Source: Haplomitrium mnioides
Taxonomy: Eukaryota; Marchantiophyta; Haplomitriopsida; Calobryales
DNA: 42,570 nt
Direction: 5' to 3'
Assembly: GCA_049999725.1 (NCBI GenBank)
Contig: JBNGIS010037936.1
Span: 1-42,570, forward strand
A program made the position numbers and the translations under genes. Every line of letters starts with the position of its first letter. Within the stretch, counting starts at the first letter, position 1. Shown piece after piece: positions 33,451 through 42,570 of this stretch. Below the pieces are notes generated by a model. It was given only the letters and a program-made list of their open reading frames with translations. It did no database searches and had not been told where the DNA came from.

Positions 33451-35038
33451 GATCAAAGAAGGAAGATCGAAGAGCGCCAACATGTGAGGGGGACCACAGA
33501 CAAGGAAAGGCCGCAGCACAAGCTTCCAGATGCCACACACCAGAAGCACAGATCGGGAAGAGAAAAGAGGGAGCCATGGCCTTCGTAAGCACTGACTACA
33601 CCGAAGATTGGAGGACCCTCCGATCCCTCAGGTGTTAACAGGTTCTACAGGGGTCCGCGACCCCTTCCTTCAGTGTTTGCCAGTCTTTGCGGAAACGTGG
33701 CAGGCACAGGAGGTCCACAAGGTTTTGCGGAAATGTGGCATCTTTGGAGGGCTCCGGGAGATTCAACAGAAACGTGGCGTCCTCATGAGTGTCCAAAGAG
33801 ATTCAGTGGAGACGTGGCGGACGTAGGGTGTTCATGAGCCTTAGTGAAGACATGGCAGGCCTAGGGTGTCCGTAGGTCTTTTCAAAAACGTGGCGTCCTT
33901 AGGGGTGTCTAAGGGCTTCAATGGAGACGTGGCATGCGCAGGAGGCTCGCAGGGCTTTGAGGAAAGGTGGCCGGCGTGGGGGTGTTCTTCGGCACGGTCT
34001 TCTTCGGAACCTAAGGTCAGCGCGGCGATCGAGCTTCCCTGTTGAAAATGACGTCGGACGACGCTCCCTCGAAAACGTGGCGTCCTCGTAGTAGTCTGGG
34101 ATATAGTGAACACGTGGCACTTTGACGAAGCCCGTTGGATTCTTCGGACAAAGGTCAACGCACCAGTCCACCTTCCCTATTAAAAACAACATTGGACAGC
34201 ATGGCCTTGGATATGTGGTGCCTTGGAAGAGCCCGTTGGATCCTTCGAGTCAGAAAGAAGTCAACCACAGACGAAGGTCAGCACGACGGTCCACCTTCCT
34301 TGTTGAAAACGGCATTGGGCGGCGCAACCTTGGATACATGGCACTTCGGAGGAGCCCATTGGATCCTTCAAGTCAAAGAGAAGTCAACCATGGACGAAGG
34401 TCAGCGCGGCAGTCCAACTTCCATGTTGAAAACGGCGTCGAAAGGCGGCCACATAAGAAAGTCAGCCTTAGACACGTGGCACTTCGGAGGAGTCTGAGTG
34501 ATCCTTTAGACTTCTCTGTCTGTTGGATTCTTTGGATTGGGATTCGCAGTCAACTATGGAACAAGGTCAATGCGCCGGTCCAACTTCCAAGTTGAATGCG
34601 GCGTTGGACGGCGACAACGGAGGAAAAGTCAACAACGGGCTCTGGGTTTCGCTGGGTTCTACGGACTCGGGTTTGTGGGAATCTTTGAACTTGAATCTGC
34701 GAGATTGGAGCCTGTTCTGCGAGATCCTTTGGACTCGGATCCACGAGAATCTTTGGAATCTTAGTCTGTGAGATTCTTTGGATGTGATCACGTGTGACCG
34801 TTGTACTTGGAAGCATTCTACAAATAGATGGGATAGGTGTCATGACGTCCAAAGTCGAGCCTAACATGAATAACAAACTTTTCTAATGGGAAGGATTCGT
34901 AGAGGCGGAGGAGCGAGGGGTATACATTGACGGGCTTCGAATTTGATCGGGTTGGTGTGCAAGCAAACTGGAGATGTGCAAGCGATCTTGGGACAAGAAG
35001 AGGCAATGAGGTAAGGTAGAAGGATTCCAGTGAGAATT
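33451..35038 (+). repeat. Inverted LTR core within the 3' LTR of element B
   Basis: From GATCGAAGAGCGCCAACATG to CCAGTGAGAATT this segment runs in the orientation of element C's LTR, opposite to its own element. It contains many ACGTGGC and GTCAAC motifs and the conserved AGGGGTATACATTGACGGGC. About 10 bases at the left join and about 120-130 bases at the right join are missing relative to an uninverted LTR. Confidence 0.85.
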
Positions 35039-35317
35039 CGCCTCGATTCCTGCATCCTGATGATACTTAAAGGTTCTCTTCTGCTTCCGCCGAAATTGAG
35101 TGGTGCCCCCCTACTCGCTGGCTACCACAACTCCCTTCTCTCCTTTTGAAATGATCCCATTCCACTCCTCGGATCCGGACACATCATTTGTACTCACTGA
35201 TTGGAGTCGATCCGCTGCTTCTGAGGTACTTTAATACTTACAAGAGGGAAATTGTTCCAATGCCACCTCCGATCTCATGAATTCTTCCTTAGTGCCCCAT
35301 GTTAGTGGCTGATATAA

Positions 35318-35327
35318 CTCCCTCTTC
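35318..35327 (-). other. Polypurine tract, element B
   Basis: The - strand reads GAAGAGGGAG, then TTA, then the 3' LTR. It is homologous to 13403-13415 in C. Confidence 0.82.
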
Positions 35328-35509
35328 AAGTATGGAGTGACCTCCCAAACACCCTTCGATGTTCATCAATTCCGCTGGTTGCCTCCTCCATAGTGGTCAC
35401 TACTTGGCTAATCCAAGGTTGCTGAAGTGCAATTCCACAGACACCCTCACACACAACATACTCACCCACCCAACACACTCACACACACACACAGACCTGC
35501 CAACCTGGA

Positions 35510-36680
35510 ATCTCCGATTGGATCACCCTCGGTCCCTCTCCTTCCTCCTCTTGGTTTATGTACCTCTTCAGACAGTCGAAATGCACTAGATTGGCAAACT
35601 TATGACCCTCCAATGTCTTCAATTCTGCTGACCCATTTCGATGCACTTTTTTCAACACAAACAAGGCCATCCATATGGTGTGTAACTTCCAAGGGAAGTG
35701 CACAAACCTGTTGTCATACAGCAGCACCAGGTTCCCCTTCCAAAGGTCGGTTGGTTTCAAAACCTTATCGTGTTGTTGCTTCCGCAATTGTTGTTGGTGC
35801 TCCAATTTTCCTTGGGCTTGCTCTTTGGCTTCCTCTAAGCTCTCCAGTTGATATAATCTCGCCCTCCTTCTCTGATCTTCTGTCATCCTCTCCTCCTCCA
35901 ATAATCGTCTGGTGGGTACTTCATACTCAACGAGTACCAGAGCGTGTTGTCCAAAGACCAAGAAATAGGGGCAATAGCCAGTTGTGGTCTTGTAAGCCAT
36001 ATTATAGGCATGGGTTGCAGTTAGCAGCTTGAGATCCCAATCTGCCTTGTTGGCTGCCACCGTCTTGCTGAGGATCTTACCCACGATCTTGTTTTTCCTT
36101 TTTTGTAAGCCCATTAGCCTTGGGATGATAGGCTGTGGTGCGGCGATGCTTGACCAAGTGTCCGGTAGTCAGGTCCTAGATTACCTGATTGATAAAATGT
36201 GTACCTTGATCACTCACTAGCTCTAGTGGGGGCCCAAATCTGCAGAACATGTATTCATATAGGAAGGTAGCCATCGCTTTGGCATCATCCTTTTGAGTGG
36301 CTCTGGCTTCCACCCACTTTGTTTTATAATCCGTAGCCAATAGGATGTATCTATTGCCCCTACGAGTGGAGGGTGCAATCGGGCCGATGAAATCAATTCC
36401 CCATTTTTGAAAAGGTGCTAGGGGAATAATTGGGACCAAGGGATGATGTTGATTAGCTGTTGGCCTCCCCGTCCTTGACATGTGTCGCACCTCTTCACCC
36501 AGAAGTGCACATCTTTGTGTAGAGTGGGCCACCAGTACCCTATATCCAAAATCTTCCTCATGGTGGCATCCGTTGCAAAATGGTCCCCCACCTCCTCTAC
36601 GTGCAAGGCCCGCATTAGCATCGTTGATTGATCCCGCTCCAGGCATTGCCTCATCATCCCATCATACCCTCTTATGCAAC
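35510..36680 (-). pseudogene. Decayed integrase, element B
   Basis: From 36680 leftwards: the zinc-finger histidines (EEVGDHFATD) and cysteines (CDTCQGRG), WGIDFIGPIAPST with the first catalytic aspartate, SDQGTHFINQVI with the second, then a 1-bp insertion near 36090-36095 at the glutamate motif, where the expected GAA is AAA (lysine). A 211-codon open frame (36114-35479) covers the rest: HAYNMAYKTTTGYCPYFLVF, the coiled LYQLESLEEAKEQAQ segment, and the GPY/F-like WKGNLVLLYDNRFVHFPWKL. Further frame changes occur between 36170 and 36660. The GPY/F tryptophan is kept but the proline is not (ALFVLKK). Confidence 0.9.
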
Positions 36681-36799
36681 ACTAAATTGATCAATAGGTA
36701 TGGCTTCATCTTCCTCAGGAACACGACAACCTCCTCTTTACTGCTACCTTTCGGGATTTGAGCTAAACTAAGGAACTCTGTTATTTCAGCATAATCCGT

Positions 36800-37380
36800 G
36801 GCCCTTCAAGCTTTTACTTGGAACAAGTCCTCATCCATGAACATATTGTTCACCTCCTGCAGATTGATTGGCCTAGTAATTCGGGAAAAGAAGTCAGCAT
36901 TGTTGTGCTTCCTTCTTGGCTTGACCCTCATTTCAAAGTCGAATTCCTGCAGAAGAAGCATCCACCTCGCAATCCGACCGGCCACATCCAGTTTATTTAC
37001 CATGTACTTGAGAGCATTGTGATCTGTGTGGAAGATCACCTTGTAATGCACTAACCTAAGTAGTTTCTGAATTTCTTCAAGGCATAAATGATTCCTAAGG
37101 CTTCTCGATCCGTAGCAGAGTAATTTTTCTCCACTAGGGCCACGAGTCTACTAGCAAAATAAATTGGATGATCCTTGCCCTTCTCATCTATCTGGCTTAG
37201 CACCACCTCGATGCAGAAGCCGGACATATCAATCATCACGTGAAAATCTCTTCCCCAGCTGGGAGGCACTAGAACAAAGGCACTCGCTAATCGCCTCTTC
37301 TATTCCATGAAACTCACGAGCCTCTCGGGGGTGGCTTCAAAGGTGTTGCCCCCTTTTGTCATCTGGGTGAGGGGTAGAGC
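36800..37380 (-). pseudogene. Decayed RNase H, element B
   Basis: Motifs are MIDMSGFCIEVVLSQIDEKG, ATDREALGIIYALKKF, HTDHNALKYM (aspartate retained, unlike C) and HNNADFFSRI. The glycine and alanine after the first acidic site are changed (IEVVLS for IGAVLS). The domain is split by a frame change near 37051, between the second and third motifs. It lies between reverse transcriptase and integrase, as in C. Confidence 0.88.
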
Positions 37381-38250
37381 CACTGAGGTAAATTGGTCAA
37401 TAAATCTTCTATAGTATCCCACACACCCAAAAAATCCTTGCACCTTCTTTAAGTTGGTTGGGAATGAGACACTCATCTAGATGGCAATCTTCTCTTGGTC
37501 TACTTCAATGCCTCGATTGGAAATCCAGTGTCCGAGGAGTATCCCCTTCTTCACCCTGAAGAAACATTTTCCTGGGTGCAATCTCAGCCCTATCTCTCTA
37601 CATCGTTGGAGGGTGAGCCTCACATCCCGCTCGTGATCCTCCAGCTTCCCATACACCACGAAATTTTCATTGAAGTTCTCCAAGAATTTCCTCAGATAAT
37701 CATGGAAGATGTTCATCATCATTCTTTGAAAAGTTTCTAGTGCATTGCATAGTCCGAAGGGCATTCTTCGGAAGGCAAACACCCTCCATTCCGTGGTGAA
37801 TGCTGTTTTGAGCTGATCCTCCTCTCAGATCCAAATCTAGTTATATCTGGAATATTCGTCTAAGAAGCTATAAACCTCTTGTCCTGCCACCAAATCCTGC
37901 ACCCTGTCTGTGAAAGGCAATGGATAGTGGTCCTTCTTCGTGGCCTCATTGAGCTTCCAAAAATCCTAGCACACTCAGATTTTCCTTTCACCATCTTGCC
38001 CCACTTTCTTGGGCACTACCACTAGCAAGGACACCCATTCACTGTTTAGGACCGAGTAGATGAAATCTGCCTCCAACCGCTTGTCAATTTCCTCCTTCAC
38101 CAACAAGGAAAAGCAAGGGTTCATCATGTATTGGCGTTGTCTTACTAGAACTGTTGTGGGCTCCTAAGTCAATCTGGTGTTCACTCAATTCCCTCGGAAC
38201 TCCCTTCAAATATACGTGACTCCAAGCAAAGGCATCATTGAAGTTTCTTA
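37381..38250 (-). pseudogene. Decayed reverse transcriptase with altered catalytic box, element B
   Basis: From about 38250 leftwards: FAWSHVYLKGVPRELSEHQI, a frameshift near 38140, broken middle motifs, then FAFRRMPFGLCNALETFQRM, the catalytic region, LHPGKCFFRVKKGILLGHW and SNRGIEVDQEKIAI. Where C has FIDDFVVYG, this copy has FNENFVVYG: the two metal-binding aspartates are replaced by glutamate and asparagine (37663-37668). Reverse transcription by this protein would not be possible even without the frameshifts. Confidence 0.9.
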
Positions 38251-38779
38251 GGAGTTGGGTGATGGCTTGCTCTGATTCTTTGGGCAATTCAGATCTTATG
38301 TGGAATGCGCGTCCCTCTTGGATCACTACTTGCTTGTGTTTGGATTCCCTCACCGCCCCCATCTCATTTCTCCATTGCACCCCTTTCTCCCGCATCAGGG
38401 TCGCCAATCGCAACCCCCCTTCCACCAAGGGAGATTCTTTGGACTTCTCTGCGTCCGCTCCTTGCATCCGATAAGACACTTTGGACCCCTCCTTTCTTCT
38501 AGTCTTAGTGTCCTCATCGCTTGCCAGACCTTCCGTGGATTCCCTCGGAAGGTGCTCTGTTTCTGTGTACTCGGATATCTCAATTTGATATTCAAACACC
38601 ACACCTTCTTCGGATAAATCCTCCTCTGTAGCCTCGATTACCATATGAATCCAGTAGTGGTATTCCGACTCTTCCTCCTCCTTGGACCACTCACTGTCAT
38701 ACTCCTCTTCTGCTTGCGTTTCCCCCAAGTGAGGAACAAGTCCGTAGTGCACTATTGTCTTCTCGGAACCAAACACCAA
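38251..38779 (-). pseudogene. Acidic protease-RT linker, element B (open)
   Basis: This part of a 231-codon open frame runs from the end of protease towards reverse transcriptase. It is rich in glutamate (EEEYDSEWSKEEEESEYHYW) and ends with REGRAFHIRSEL-like sequence and PKESEQAITQLLRNFNDAFA. The equivalent in C has three stops. No known domain is recognised. The open state in B suggests weaker decay rather than a separate gene. Confidence 0.7.
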
Positions 38780-39360
38780 TGTTGAATCCCCCCAGTTATG
38801 CAGGACTCGGGCCCCATATAGCTAGGGTCTCCCAATTAGTACAAGATATGGAGACACTCTAGTTGACCGCATGACCAGTAATTCAGCTTAAACTCTTTTC
38901 CTCCAATTAAGATGGGCACTTGGGGGAGGGAGCCTAATGGTTTCACACGAAATCCATCCGCCAGCCTCATGATTCTGGCTATGGGTTGGAATTCTGTGAA
39001 TTCCAGCTTGTGGGCAGTCTCCTCCACCATGATGTTCACCCTTGCCCCTCTATCTACATGCACCAACAACAGTATGTACCCTGCGATCTGAATATCAATC
39101 TCAAGAGCCCTTTTGTCCTCACACACCAGCTACAGATCCGCTGGAGCTCCCATTCGGGGTAGCCTTCTCCTCCTTTTAGCTCCTATTAACAATTTTCGGA
39201 GCTGCCTTCTATACAGCGGGCTATTTATGATCAATTGGCCCACTGTGGCTATAACATGGCAGTCCTTCACATCTACATGAATGTTGTATGGAACGGGTTT
39301 CGCTCCTCCTTCTGGGGCTGTGATCTTTGCGTCTGCTTCCTTGATCTCCCCCTACTGCTT
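38780..39360 (-). pseudogene. Decayed aspartic protease, element B
   Basis: The loop reads LLVHVDRGARVNIMVEETAH (near 39030-39070), aligned with VDGG in C. Upstream VCEDKRALEIDIQIAGYILL and downstream ARIMRLADGFRVKPLGSLP match C closely. A stop precedes VCEDK (near 39130), and a frame change near 38840 loses the LIGRPWLYRA segment seen in C. An arginine in the D-x-G loop would be expected to impair catalysis. Confidence 0.75.
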
Positions 39361-39399
39361 GCGGACCTCCTTCAGGGTCTCCATCGTTGCCTGCTCCTC

Positions 39400-41017
39400 C
39401 TCCAATGCTTCTAGAGCCTCCAATTGCTTCCTCACTGTATCATATTGATTGGGATACAACCCATTCAGATTGTCCCGTTGATAATCGGAGTCACTTTGTG
39501 ACGAGGGTGCTTGAGTTGTCCTCTTCTTGTTTTTCGCTCACTTTTCCTTTGACTCTTCTTTTTGGCCTTCGCCCCGACTCGGGTCACCACCTGGTAGCAA
39601 TCTTTAAGAGCGGGTGTCTCCCATCCGGGCAATTCTGCTTCCTCCTCTTTTTCCAAGGCTATGAGATTGACAATTACAAGGGGAGGGGGATTTGCGTCTA
39701 GGTTGGGGAATGCATCGGGCCTGGGGTTAAGTGGGCAATTGACTGCCACATGCCCCTCCTTCTTGCATTGGAAGCATAAGGTGGGCGGTTGGCTGTAACT
39801 GCTCTTCCGCGGCTCCAAACAGTTAGAGGAAATGTGGCCGGGCTGGCCACAATTCCAGCATACCATGATTGTTGTCCGGGGTGGCCGATTAGCAGCTCAT
39901 TGGTTTTCTGGCCCCATGCTTTCCTCTGCAGGCTTGCTCAGCATGATGCGAGGCCCCCCATTGATCTGATATACTCTCTCAGGGGCCTCTTCTATCACAT
40001 ACTCCACTTCCTCCCTCACATACTCCGGTGCTTCCTCCCTCACATAGTGTACCACATTGTTTTCTGCCGGGCATTCATGAGGAGAGTGGCCATGTTTGTT
40101 ACATCTCACACACCACACTCAGACTCGCTTGGTGGGTAGGGGCCGGCCTTCTGGTTTGATTCCTCCCAAGAGGATATTCATCGCCTTCATCTTGGCGCTT
40201 AGCTCCTCGATTCAATCCCTCCCCCCTTGCTTCTTGCTCGTCTCGGGTTTGGGTTCACTTCTTCTGTATTTTCCTTTGCTGGCCCCCTTGTGCTGATGCA
40301 CCTCTCTCCTTGGCTTGTTTTTTCTTCTTCGTGTCCTTCCATTTTTTCTTCTTCCGGGATGATTGGGCCTCCTCTAAGCTACTGCTGTCCGAGTTGCTCT
40401 CATTTACAGAGGAGGTCGTGGAACTTTTATCTGTCTCCTCTCCGCTATCCAAAGTGTCTGAAGAGTCATCGGACTCGTACTTTGCTCTGGCCTTTCTACG
40501 GGAGCTCGCGATTGCAACCTTTACATGGGTGTGGGCTGCATTGACCGCCTCCTCCAGCGTCTGCGGATCCATTTGCCTCACCCAGGTCCCAATTCCCCTA
40601 GGCAGGGCTACTAGGAACCACAAAATGAGCATCCCATCCGTGGCTGGATGATTCAACTTTCGAGCCACTTTCTTAAACCTCTGGAGAAATTTCCTGACAT
40701 ACTCTTTCTTCTTCATCCTTACCCATTTTGATCAACGCCTCTGTTTCCTCCTCGATTCCTTTGAACTTTAGAATGAAGGAAACTTTGAAGGCTTCCCAGT
40801 CCCTCTTGACATTGTCGGGCAAATCCTTGTACCATGCTTAGGCCTCTCCCTTCAGGATCGATGGCAGAATTCTGATTTTTACATGGCTTTCTCTATTAGC
40901 TATTGCGGTGTTCTCCAAATCATCCAGTCAGGCATTAGGGTCATCTTTTGGATGCCCCTTGAAGAATTTGAATTTAAATCTGCCCCTCAATCCAGACGAG
41001 GGCACTGGGTTTTCCAT
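39400..41017 (-). pseudogene. gag: Decayed gag with three intact zinc knuckles, element B
   Basis: The start is MENPVPSSGLRGRF at 41017, homologous to 7746 in C. The capsid part has stops (for example near 40920 and 40840) and a frame change near 40715. A 153-codon open frame (40716-40255) carries KFLQRFKKVARKL, an acid/serine tract (ESDDSSDTLDSGEETDKSS) and a lysine-rich tract (SSRKKKKWKDTKKKKQ). After another frame change come three CCHC knuckles: CVRCNKHGHSPHEC (near 40105), CWNCGQPGHISSNC (near 39855) and CFQCKKEGHVAVNC (near 39770). An EEAPEYVREEVEYVIEEAPE spacer lies between the first and second. This is the better record of the family's nucleocapsid. Confidence 0.88.
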
Positions 41018-41197
41018 CCCAGCACTAGGCAAGGACAATTCCACCCACAAGTCGATTCCTTCCTCCACACTTCCTCAACAGGCTCACAACAAGTTGTTCT
41101 GTTTCTCGGAATTCTTCTTCATAATTCAACTGTGGGTCCTTAGTGCACAAAGCAATATCGTGGCCTCGGATTGATCTCAGGTTTTTGCAAACCTTTA

Positions 41198-41215
41198 GCC
41201 CTCCTTCTAGCGCTA
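41198..41215 (-). other. Primer-binding site, element B (degenerate)
   Basis: The - strand reads TAGCGCTAGAAGGAGGGC, one base different from the site in C (TGG changed to TAG), eight bases after the LTR end. Confidence 0.72.
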
Positions 41216-41223
41216 AAAATTTA

Positions 41224-42570
41224 TGCCACTCCCCTACTTCATGCTTTAACCTTCATTGATGCCACTTGGAAGGCAAGAGAGGAACAAAACAAGAGAACAA
41301 GGTTCTTTTGTGAGATAGCCCCTATCTAGTTATCACTTGGAGGCTTCAAGGAATCTCTCTTTACCTTGCAAACCCTTTCCTCACCTCAACATTCATAGCA
41401 ACAACCAATCTGCTCATTCTCACAATGCCAGAATATACATACACACAAACCCAAGTATCTCTGTGGTAATCTTCAATGTAATTCAAGGGTCCTAAATCTG
41501 GACCCAACCACCTTGTATACACTTCAAGAGCAGAATGTAATGACCCTTGTGTCACAGAACAATGACAAGGGACTTGACTCCCCCTCACAGGGTTGTCCTA
41601 GGGTCTGAACAAATAGAATTCCTGCCTACTTCTAGTCCTGAATGTTTCTTACACAATAAAATAGAATTCACGAGCAGAATGCAATGACCCCAGAGTTACA
41701 ATACTATATCAAAGGACTTGACTCCCCCTTTACAGGGCTGTTCTAGGGTCAAAACAATTGGTACCTGTATGATCCTAGTTCTAATTGTTGCTTATACAAT
41801 ATAACAGAATTTAAATCTAACTAACATACTCATACACAATTACAAACATACATACTCATTGCACTTCACCAAAATCAGAGGCCTTGCAAGACCACCAGAG
41901 CTAATCTCCTGAGCAGACTCCTCCCTTCTTCCTCAACTTACCACCTCAATCTTCCTTTCATCTCTCATGCACACACCCTTCTTCCAGATAGTTTTTTAAC
42001 TTCCCTCGCGAGAAGCCTTGGATTTACTTCCTCAAGCTCGGAAGAGGATTTCTTTCACTTCCACCTCTAAAAGATAGTCCTCCCAACTGCTGGTTCCTCA
42101 CTCTACCTCTGAGCCTTGAACATGTCTTCTCCATAGTGCGCAAGCACTATCGCAACTACCGTCTTCTCAGCTCCACTTGAAAGATAACACCAGAGCACAG
42201 TTCAAGCACTCTAGGTTGATGTTCTTGCACAGAGGATGCAGAGACGACCCCAAGATCTTACTTGGCAATTTCTCCCCAATTCTCAACAAACAGGATCCTC
42301 TTCAAATCTCCCGTATTGATTCGCCTCTGCTACAGGTTCACCCATAGGGATGAGTTCACCTGGATCACCCAAGCCTTTAGAGCTCCTTGCCCAGCGATTC
42401 TCAGTGCCCCTCGAGTCCACCTCTACCCCTGCTAGCCCCCTACACGAGTACACTCGTCTCATGTAAATTCTCACTAGAATCATTTCTGCCTCACTCGTTG
42501 CCTCTTCTTGTCTCAAGATCGCTTGCGCGTCTCTAGTTTGCTTGCACACCAACCCAATCAAATTTGAAGC
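41224..42570 (-). repeat. 5' LTR of element B, partial
   Basis: On + it begins TGCCACTCCCCTACTTCA (the - strand end reads TGGCA for TGACA). It matches 32229-33440 and then continues in normal orientation past the point where the 3' LTR inverts, with CACTCGTCTCATGTAAATTC. About 1.35 kb of an expected 3 kb lies within the window. Confidence 0.92.

Larger units (their letters stand above)
32229..35314 (-). repeat. 3' LTR of element B, with internal inversion
   Basis: Outer parts (32229-33440 and 35041-35314) match the other LTRs in - orientation. The middle (about 33451-35038) matches them in + orientation. The inner end reads TATCAGCC on the - strand (the canonical TG is changed) next to the polypurine tract. 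Length is 3086 bp. Confidence 0.9.
32229..42570 (-). mobile_element. Element B: Ty3/gypsy retrotransposon, same family as C, cut by window end
   Basis: Read on the - strand: 5' LTR (42570 to 41224, partial), primer site 41215-41198, gag, protease, reverse transcriptase, RNase H, integrase, polypurine tract 35327-35318, and 3' LTR 35314-32229. Its inner part is collinear with element C. The left flank CACTA (32224-32228) lies inside LTR A, so a matching CACTA followed by GCTGACA is predicted after its right end. Coding regions are broken. The reverse transcriptase catalytic aspartates and the integrase glutamate are changed, so it is inactive. Its LTRs carry a 144-bp internal duplication absent from C and A. 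Confidence 0.93.

Noticed and set aside
33345-34876. Open frames on both strands in the inverted LTR core
   Set aside because: They follow the LTR subrepeat pattern and are not conserved as frames among the LTR copies.
35427-36032. 201-codon open frame on the + strand
   Set aside because: It is antisense to the integrase of element B, and its peptide has no recognisable domain.

Overview
This looks like a repeat-rich, gene-free stretch of a draft plant nuclear genome. The evidence is decayed Ty3/gypsy polyproteins with very long LTRs, a Ty1/copia remnant, nested insertions, cytosine-transition decay at CAG sites, and three runs of N. The lineage within land plants cannot be fixed from this sequence. 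I found no intact host gene, rRNA, tRNA, CRISPR array or bacterial-type operon.

The underlying substrate, except in the left 3.4 kb, is a tandem array of monomers of about 105 bp. It survives in three blocks (3377-4563, 16368-17738, 20953-28641; about 10.2 kb in total, roughly 95-105 divergent monomers). Insertions split the blocks. (1) Element C is a complete 11.8-kb Ty3/gypsy element on the + strand (4564-16367), with 3-kb LTRs and perfect 5-bp target duplications (TCTTC). (2) A 3.2-kb solo LTR of a related subfamily lies on the - strand (17739-20952), with near-perfect target duplications (GACAT/GTCAT). (3) A Ty1/copia element on the - strand is represented by its 3' LTR (28642-28791), polypurine tract and RNase H end (29088-29473). 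The copia reading frame is cut at 29474 by LTR A, a C-family LTR on the - strand. LTR A is itself cut, seven bases before its end, by element B (32229 to beyond the window), a second gypsy copy on the - strand. The right half is therefore a nest: array, copia, A, B.

Both gypsy copies have the order gag, protease, reverse transcriptase, RNase H, integrase. Comparing C with B shows the decay: many stops and frameshifts, and lost catalytic residues in both. The LTR upstream portion carries tandem subrepeats dense in TTGAC (W-box core) and ACGTGGC (ABRE-like) motifs, which may have been the promoter/enhancer.

The observations most worth following are the higher-order structure of the 105-bp satellite, the 1.6-kb inversion inside the 3' LTR of element B, the W-box-dense LTR, the chimeric solo LTR, and a possible assembly overlap artefact at the gap at 20475-20574. 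Positions 1-3376 hold a small 56-bp tandem repeat at the left edge and otherwise AT-rich sequence in which I recognise nothing.
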